Below are positions 4,506 through 8,570 of a DNA stretch of 8,570 nucleotides, one piece after another. The stretch comes from Candidatus Heimdallarchaeota archaeon. GTDB taxonomy: Archaea; Asgardarchaeota; Heimdallarchaeia; Heimdallarchaeales; Kariarchaeaceae. The stretch's first letter is position 1; the number at the start of each line of letters is the position of its first letter. The position numbers and the translations under genes were made by a program. Where the stretch lies: positions 1-8,570 of the forward strand of contig JAAFKL010000424.1 in the NCBI GenBank assembly GCA_021399405.1, in the 5' to 3' direction. Below the pieces are notes generated by a model. The model was not told where the DNA came from, did no database searches, and saw only the letters and a list, made by a program, of their open reading frames with translations.

Positions 4506-7500
4506 TCATTTTTGTTTGTGTTTAAATAAAGGAACTAATACAACTGCCAGAATTAATATTGATTGACCAAAAGTAAATGCAGAGATGAATGCGGCATCTG
4601 ATTTTTTGTTTGAACTTGTGCTTTCACTTGTAGTTTTTGTCTCAGAAACGTCTGAATTTGTGAGTACTTCCAGTTCCTGCCTGAATATATTGTAAGCATC
4701 AACTGAGACTTGCGCTGCTTGTTTGACTACAATTCTAATAGAGTCACTTACAATATTATTGGCACTATCTGGAATAATAGCTTTAATTTCAAAATCTCCT
4801 GATTGATGAAATTGATAATTGAAATGCTTTCCAAAAACTGCTTCCGATTGTGAATTATCAGATAATCTGGTTATTACCCAATAGATTTGATCTGCATTTA
4901 CCTTCCCATTTTGTGGATCAAAAGCATCAGCTGATAATGATATTGATGATCCGACAGTGGTATCTAATATCTTGGTAGGATTTTCAAAATTAACAGTAGT
5001 ATAATCAGTATAAATTCCAAGATCATAATTAATTTCAATTTGTGGTTGAACTGGAGCAAGTGATACAGTTTCGGATCCCATAAAAATTTTTGATTCAAAA
5101 CCATCTGTTACAATTACTCGAAACTTGCCACTTAGTCCTCCAGGAATATTATCATCGATATAAAGATCAAATGATAAATCAGTATTAACCTCCCCTAGAT
5201 TAATATATTTAGTTCCATCATGAGAATATTGAAGCTGAAAGTAAATATTAGATGAATTTTGTAAATTTACAGGTGATAATTTTACATTAAACAATTCATT
5301 TCTTGTGATTGTAGGCTGATGATCAATATTTAGGCCTTCGAGTGAGTAACTCGATCCTACTAATGTTGCAAGCGCATTTCCACTCATATCAATAATTCTC
5401 AATTCAATTATTTCTCCATTATCAGGTAACATAAATGAAAAGTGGAATGTCTCCCCATTATCAATATGACTGTCTCCAACGAAATCCGCATAGAAAGGAT
5501 ATTGCATAGTAGTTTGATTTACAAAATCTATTTCTAGTTGGTGAGTTGGAGAAATCTCCTTTGCTACAGTCGGTAAATTAATAGCATGGCCAGGTAATCT
5601 ATAAGAAATGTCAAAATCAACCGATTGATTGATATATATTTCACCAGATATAATTCGAGTACTCGCTAAAGTGAAATCGGGTTTAATTGATAAACTACTT
5701 TGAGATAACAAATCATTTTCTGATTGCATGATTAATTTTGGTGAGGGGACAATGCTTCGTACAAAATTTTGAAATTTATACGTCAATGCTTCCCATCTGT
5801 AATCTGAAATCCATTGATGAGGAGGTGTAACACTAGCACAATAACTCATAAAGTCAATGGTTAACTCGGGAGATACTCTATTTGTTAGCATATTATAAGC
5901 AATTGTACTGGGATAATTTTGATAAATGTTTTGATTTGTTGAAGGCCAACCTGTGTCCGTACCACTCGCACCGCAGCCCCAGTCTTTATCATTGGCTTGA
6001 TAGGTATTGTTTCCTACATGACGACCCCAATTATTATCCCCTAAATTATGGTTAATTTCATGAGCCATTACAAGCATATGATTTGTTGCTTCACTTGTTC
6101 CCCACGAGGTCATACCTGAGTAAGTACTATCGTACCATTTAGGAGAGCTTAAACCTGCAGTGTTTCCGCTTGCATAGGGCATTATAGCGTAAATCTGATC
6201 AGGATATGGGACTTCTGCTTCACCATATTGGAAAGTATTAAGCATAATTTGGTAAGCTAATAATTTTAATGAAATAAGGATTGAGTGCGGATTAAAACGC
6301 CCGTTAAGGTGACCTAATTCATTCCAACCAAGCTCAATAAAATTGGGGTTAGCCATTGGGAAAACTGTTTTGAAATGAGACAACATACCATTTGTATCTG
6401 AGTAATTGGCTTGGACGGGATCACCATAGCGATATCCCAAATTAGGTCGAATATAGTAAATGTTCATATCATAGGTTTCCTTAAAGAATACAGCTTGACT
6501 CAAATAATTATCACTTGGATCAGATTCATGTAAATCCACAGGTACAACTTCCGCATTAAGAATTAACATGGGTGATTCCAACCAAGTTTCAGGCAATCTA
6601 AATTCAAAAGCCGGATATTGTCTCTCCATTCTTGGTAATGAGATCGCACTTTCTGTGATAACACCCAAATTTACTATAGGTAATGCTAATATTACACCTC
6701 CTAATCGTACTTCATAATTCACCAATTGGTCCTTAGGACCATCAACAAATACTCTTACAACTGTCTCTTTATTTTTTATCAGTGACAATGCATTATCTGT
6801 GGTTTGGACTGCTTGAGTGACTTCGATGTGATCCAGTCGCAAATTTACAGAAAACTTACTAGATAATTCAATGGCGTTAATTATATCAAAACCCGTGATC
6901 CAAGTTTCCTGACCATTTTTACTAGTAGATGGCATTGAAGGATATCCCAATTTGTTACCCAATTCTGTTTGGAGGATTATTCCGTAATTTAATTTGAGCA
7001 TATTAATTTTCGTAATATCTGGTAAAGAACTCTGCATTGTTAATTCTAAGAAAGATCTATATGCAGTTTGATCAAACGATAACTCAATATTATCAATGTT
7101 TGTTCCGCTATTATCTCCTAATTTTGGATTGAGTGAACCAAAAGTGATTTGACTAATCTTGGAGACTAACTCTGTATATGATACAAAGTTACTTTTTGTT
7201 CCATCCCAGTTTTTGTCATCAGGAAACCAATTATTTCGATCCCATTGTTTTGGATTAATCTCGAATGGATCTGTCCACAAGCCATCATGATAAATCATCA
7301 AATCAGTAGTTGAGGCTATCTGTGATAGATCCATCCAATTCTGATCTTTAGAATTGGGGAGGAATTTTTCAGAGCTAATTTTAACATCCCCGTTGCTCAA
7401 TGTATTATCCTGATCAAAATCAATTTGTAACTCAAATTCACTAATCTTTTCTGGGACCTGTAATGCCATTTGGTACTTACCATTTACCCATTTGGATAGG

Positions 7501-7793
7501 AATGCAGATTTAACCTGCTTAACTGAATTTTGATCTAAAAGCAATGATGTTGAAGGATTAGATTCAAATATCAGTTCCTTGGATTGTGCATCTCCCCACT
7601 CCGGTATTGTTGAACTTGAAGATGATTCATCAATTACACCATCAATTCTAGATGGTTTGAATCCATTACTGTAAACTATTGAATTTGTTTCTGCATTCTG
7701 AGCATTTGAATTTGTGATCCATATACTTACCAAACCCTGTGTAAACAGAATAATAGCAATGTTTAGTAGAGTTATGATTCTAACATATTTCAT
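4506..7793 (-). CDS. Membrane-anchored metzincin-like zinc metalloprotease, multidomain
   Basis: A 1095-residue exported protease. Residues 1-31 are a signal peptide. Residues about 45-260 resemble a CBM9-like carbohydrate-binding domain (RIDGVIDE, PEWGDA, and DFDQDNTLSNGD at 125-136). Residues about 320-420 (IEVTQAVQ, ETVVRVFVDG) are an Ig- or CARDB-like module. The catalytic domain spans about 440-680: HEINHNLGDNNWGRH gives zinc ligands His578, His582 and probably His592 with catalytic Glu579, and DFMSYC (Met649) is the Met-turn, followed by WISDYRWEAL. The only two Cys (607, 652) fall in this domain and could form a disulfide. Beta-rich domains follow, then a PKD-like domain at about 945-1026, a Ser/Thr-rich linker (1045-1065), a membrane helix (1070-1090) and KHKQK. 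It probably faces outside and degrades proteins or glycoproteins. The third His is 4 residues later than in classical HExxHxxGxxH. M66 and M11 peptidases are the nearest groups I can name. The start is fixed by the signal peptide and the TATA box at 7821-7828. Confidence 0.85.
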   Translation of the reverse strand: MKYVRIITLLNIAIILFTQGLVSIWITNSNAQNAETNSIVYSNGFKPSRIDGVIDESSSSSTIPEWGDAQSKELIFESNPSTSLLLDQNSVKQVKSAFLSKWVNGKYQMALQVPEKISEFELQIDFDQDNTLSNGDVKISSEKFLPNSKDQNWMDLSQIASTTDLMIYHDGLWTDPFEINPKQWDRNNWFPDDKNWDGTKSNFVSYTELVSKISQITFGSLNPKLGDNSGTNIDNIELSFDQTAYRSFLELTMQSSLPDITKINMLKLNYGIILQTELGNKLGYPSMPSTSKNGQETWITGFDIINAIELSSKFSVNLRLDHIEVTQAVQTTDNALSLIKNKETVVRVFVDGPKDQLVNYEVRLGGVILALPIVNLGVITESAISLPRMERQYPAFEFRLPETWLESPMLILNAEVVPVDLHESDPSDNYLSQAVFFKETYDMNIYYIRPNLGYRYGDPVQANYSDTNGMLSHFKTVFPMANPNFIELGWNELGHLNGRFNPHSILISLKLLAYQIMLNTFQYGEAEVPYPDQIYAIMPYASGNTAGLSSPKWYDSTYSGMTSWGTSEATNHMLVMAHEINHNLGDNNWGRHVGNNTYQANDKDWGCGASGTDTGWPSTNQNIYQNYPSTIAYNMLTNRVSPELTIDFMSYCASVTPPHQWISDYRWEALTYKFQNFVRSIVPSPKLIMQSENDLLSQSSLSIKPDFTLASTRIISGEIYINQSVDFDISYRLPGHAINLPTVAKEISPTHQLEIDFVNQTTMQYPFYADFVGDSHIDNGETFHFSFMLPDNGEIIELRIIDMSGNALATLVGSSYSLEGLNIDHQPTITRNELFNVKLSPVNLQNSSNIYFQLQYSHDGTKYINLGEVNTDLSFDLYIDDNIPGGLSGKFRVIVTDGFESKIFMGSETVSLAPVQPQIEINYDLGIYTDYTTVNFENPTKILDTTVGSSISLSADAFDPQNGKVNADQIYWVITRLSDNSQSEAVFGKHFNYQFHQSGDFEIKAIIPDSANNIVSDSIRIVVKQAAQVSVDAYNIFRQELEVLTNSDVSETKTTSESTSSNKKSDAAFISAFTFGQSILILAVVLVPLFKHKQK

Positions 7794-7820
7794 ATATAAT
7801 TACTAAGATGAATTTTATTA

Positions 7821-7828
7821 TATTTAAA
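7821..7828 (-). promoter_or_regulatory. TATA box for the metalloprotease gene
   Basis: The minus strand reads TTTAAATA inside the 10-bp palindrome TATTTAAATA (7821-7830). Its centre at about 7825 predicts transcription start near 7798, leaving only about 5 nt before ATG 7793. Confidence 0.55.
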
Positions 7829-7861
7829 TATTGTATAATTAAGACGAAATACATTATTTAA

Positions 7862-7936
7862 TGGTCGAATTGGGTTGATTAATTGATTTTATCTTCTTTA
7901 AGGAGATCGATCTGCGGTGACCACGTAATTCGACCA
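7862..7936. repeat. 10-bp inverted repeat
   Basis: TGGTCGAATT at 7862-7871 is matched exactly by AATTCGACCA at 7927-7936. The 55-nt interior contains the palindrome AGATCGATCT. It may be the closing stem of a structured RNA or a pair of protein-binding half sites. Confidence 0.4.
7904..7913. repeat. GATCGATC intergenic palindrome, copy 4
   Basis: AGATCGATCT, a perfect 10-bp palindrome, about 80 nt upstream of the metalloprotease TATA box. Confidence 0.55.
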
Positions 7937-7956
7937 AGTTTTTGACCCTCTAAAGG

Positions 7957-8037
7957 CCCACTTTCTATGTGGATGATATAAAAAATTCCAGTGAATTATC
8001 ACCATGAACTAATGTCAAAATTGTTTTTGAAAGTGGG
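7957..8037. repeat. 9-bp inverted repeat CCCACTTTC / GAAAGTGGG
   Basis: CCCACTTTC at 7957-7965 and GAAAGTGGG at 8029-8037 are exact inverted copies enclosing the orphan TATA box at 7977-7984. The AAAGTGGG word occurs a third time at 8053-8060. Confidence 0.4.
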
Positions 8038-8076
8038 TGTGTACTAGGTCGAAAAGTGGGTCCAAACCCAAGGTCG
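8030..8076 (+). repeat. Tandem motif repeat AAAGTGGGT...AGGTCG
   Basis: Two units, 8030-8051 and 8053-8076, each begin AAAGTGGGT and end AGGTCG with 7 and 9 nt between. The same pair of words in inverted order (CGACCAAG at 7931-7938, CCCACTTT at 7957-7964) occurs upstream with a longer spacer. Confidence 0.4.
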
Positions 8077-8081
8077 GAACA

Positions 8082-8089
8082 GATCGATC
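8082..8089. repeat. GATCGATC intergenic palindrome, copy 5
   Basis: GATCGATC within the left arm of the hairpin at 8079-8100. Confidence 0.5.
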
Positions 8090-8164
8090 AATCGCTCTGT
8101 GAAACCACCAAATAATGTATTTCCACCTGATATGATGATATTGTTAAACATATACTCTTTTGAA

Positions 8165-8173
8165 ATCGATCGA
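8165..8173. repeat. ATCGATCGA intergenic site, copy 6
   Basis: ATCGATCGA in the context AAATCGATCGAAT, 57 nt before the TATA box of the microprotein gene. Confidence 0.5.
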
Positions 8174-8230
8174 ATAGTTAGCTCCAAAATACAAAATAAA
8201 TTTGATTTCAAATTAATATCCCACCTACCA

Positions 8231-8238
8231 CTTAAATA
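8231..8238 (+). promoter_or_regulatory. TATA box for the microprotein gene at 8262
   Basis: CTTAAATA is centred at 8234.5, predicting transcription start at about 8261-8262, on the ATG. This excludes the out-of-frame ATG at 8254 and gives strong support to a gene of only 45 codons. Confidence 0.6.
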
Positions 8239-8261
8239 GAATAAAGTTACATTATGTTAAT

Positions 8262-8399
8262 ATGTCCAAGGATAAAAAAATAGGCGAAATGACAACTAAA
8301 GAGCTTTACAATTCGTTCAATATTCCAATGAAATATATTTTGTTCAGTGTAATAATTATCGCAATAATGATATTCTTTTATTGGCAACAAATATCGTAA
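8262..8399 (+). CDS. Single-pass membrane microprotein (45 residues)
   Basis: The frame runs from ATG 8262 to TAA 8397-8399. The first 24 residues are polar and mostly charged (MSKDKKIGEMTTKELYNSFN), residues 25-40 are one hydrophobic helix (YILFSVIIIAIMIFFY), and the tail is short (WQQIS). A basic N-terminus ahead of the helix suggests the N-terminus stays in the cytoplasm, unless the helix acts as a signal peptide, which the lack of a cleavage-like region makes unlikely. I recognise no family. Short single-pass proteins often act as subunits or regulators of membrane complexes, but nothing here names a partner. The main support is the perfectly placed TATA box at 8231-8238, which gives a leaderless message as for the larger genes. 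It is transcribed away from the metalloprotease gene. Confidence 0.6.
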   Translation: MSKDKKIGEMTTKELYNSFNIPMKYILFSVIIIAIMIFFYWQQIS

Positions 8400-8445
8400 T
8401 ACATATCAGGCATATCGATTGACAGATCATCAAAGAATTACAATT

Positions 8446-8456
8446 GATCGATCGAT
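8446..8456. repeat. GATCGATCGAT intergenic site, copy 7
   Basis: A GATCGATCGAT core in TTGATCGATCGATT (8444-8457), followed by TCC and GACTA. It closely copies the context at 3582-3602, and like that copy sits between a stop codon and the promoter of the next tandem gene. Confidence 0.6.
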
Positions 8457-8478
8457 TTCCGACTAAATAGAATTTAGA

Positions 8479-8484
8479 TTTTTT
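8479..8484 (+). terminator. Oligo-T run, possible terminator of the microprotein gene
   Basis: TTTTTT lies 80 nt after the microprotein stop and just ahead of the next TATA box. It is the only T-run of this length in the spacer. Confidence 0.25.
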
Positions 8485-8490
8485 ATATTA

Positions 8491-8498
8491 CTTAAATA
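8491..8498 (+). promoter_or_regulatory. TATA box for the gene at 8527
   Basis: CTTAAATA is centred at 8494.5, predicting transcription start at about 8521 and a leader of about 5 nt before ATG 8527. Confidence 0.5.
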
Positions 8499-8526
8499 GA
8501 TTTGACAGCTTATTGTATATGTAGCT

Positions 8527-8570
8527 ATGACCGTTCAGTTGAAGTACCATCAAAAGGATACTGCAGTTCT
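8527..8570 (+). CDS. N-terminal start of an unidentified gene (partial)
   Basis: ATG 8527 opens a frame that reads MTVQLKYHQKDTAV and leaves the window without a stop. The well-placed TATA box at 8491-8498 is the main support. An ATG at 8519 is followed at once by TAG and is excluded. Fourteen residues are too few to suggest a function; they are polar, so no signal peptide begins within them. Confidence 0.5.
   Translation, partial: MTVQLKYHQKDTAV

Larger units (their letters stand above)
7977..8105 (+). ncRNA. Possible small structured RNA with its own TATA box
   Basis: TATAAAAA at 7977-7984 would start transcription near 8007, with no gene in place: the first frame (ATG 8012) encodes only 11 residues. 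Downstream are two foldable elements: TGGGT-CCAA-ACCCA (8057-8070), and a stem of 9 pairs with one mismatch between 8079-8088 and 8091-8100 (ACAGATCGAT against ATCGCTCTGT). No tRNA, box C/D or box H/ACA signature was found. The call is speculative. Confidence 0.2.
7794..8261. other. Divergent intergenic region of 468 bp, rich in repeats
   Basis: No protein gene is visible. Between the two outward promoters lie a 10-bp inverted repeat (7862-7871/7927-7936), a 9-bp inverted repeat (7957-7965/8029-8037), a tandem motif repeat (8030-8076), a strong hairpin (8079-8100), an orphan TATA box (7977-7984) and three GATCGATC-type sites. The part 7900-8100 looks more G+C-rich than the other spacers, which in an AT-rich archaeon can mark structured RNA. 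Confidence 0.5.

Noticed and set aside
8012..8047. Eleven-codon frame after the TATA box at 7977
   Set aside because: Too short and without protein-like features; the box, if real, more likely serves an RNA or is fortuitous.
8127..8138. Box C-like ATGATGA and box D-like CTGA
   Set aside because: CTGA precedes rather than follows the C-like box and no D box follows at a suitable distance, so a C/D guide RNA is not supported.
7794..8261. tRNA or CRISPR array in the repeat-rich spacer
   Set aside because: No T-loop and acceptor pairing was found, and the AAAGTGGGT units are only two in number, imperfect and without spacers of constant length.

Overview
The window looks like a chromosomal stretch of an AT-rich archaeon, roughly one-third G+C by eye. 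Nearly every credible gene has an archaeal TATA box of the form CTTAAATA or TTTAAATA, centred about 26-27 nt before the start codon, so most messages are predicted to be leaderless. Several products are surface proteins with an N-terminal signal or anchor, a beta-rich outer part and a C-terminal membrane helix with a short basic tail. That style is common in Asgard (Promethearchaeati) and related archaea. I infer an Asgard-like archaeon, but no marker gene here fixes the lineage.

Layout. Positions 1-234 hold the C-terminal end of a membrane-anchored surface protein. At 272-1039 is a HAD-superfamily hydrolase whose promoter lies at the very end of the preceding gene. At 1045-1713 (-), converging on it with only 5 nt between stops, is a coiled-coil protein of unknown function. 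A 175-bp divergent region follows, with two TATA boxes and a near-perfect 22-bp palindrome that looks like an operator. At 1889-2749 is a surface protein with a membrane helix at each end. The 436-bp gap 2750-3185 holds a GATCGATC site and a broken-looking minus-strand membrane microprotein frame with an internal TAG. At 3186-3575 and 3648-4226 are two small tandem genes; the second has the layout of a PD-(D/E)XK nuclease fold. The convergent gap 4227-4505 is rich in inverted repeats. At 4506-7793 (-) is a large membrane-anchored zinc metalloprotease with a carbohydrate-binding-like N-terminal domain and a PKD-like domain near its anchor. The 468-bp divergent gap 7794-8261 holds repeats, hairpins, an orphan TATA box and three GATCGATC-type sites. 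At 8262-8399 is a 45-residue membrane microprotein, and another gene begins at 8527 and runs out of the window.

The genes do not form one evident pathway or operon; almost all have their own promoter. Three protein genes (the 5' partial gene, 1889-2749 and 4506-7793) belong to the cell surface. The most distinctive signals are in the non-coding DNA: a GATCGATC-type palindrome found seven times between genes and not noticed in any gene, a repeat-rich and possibly transcribed spacer at 7860-8100, and two crossed inverted repeats at 4445-4490.
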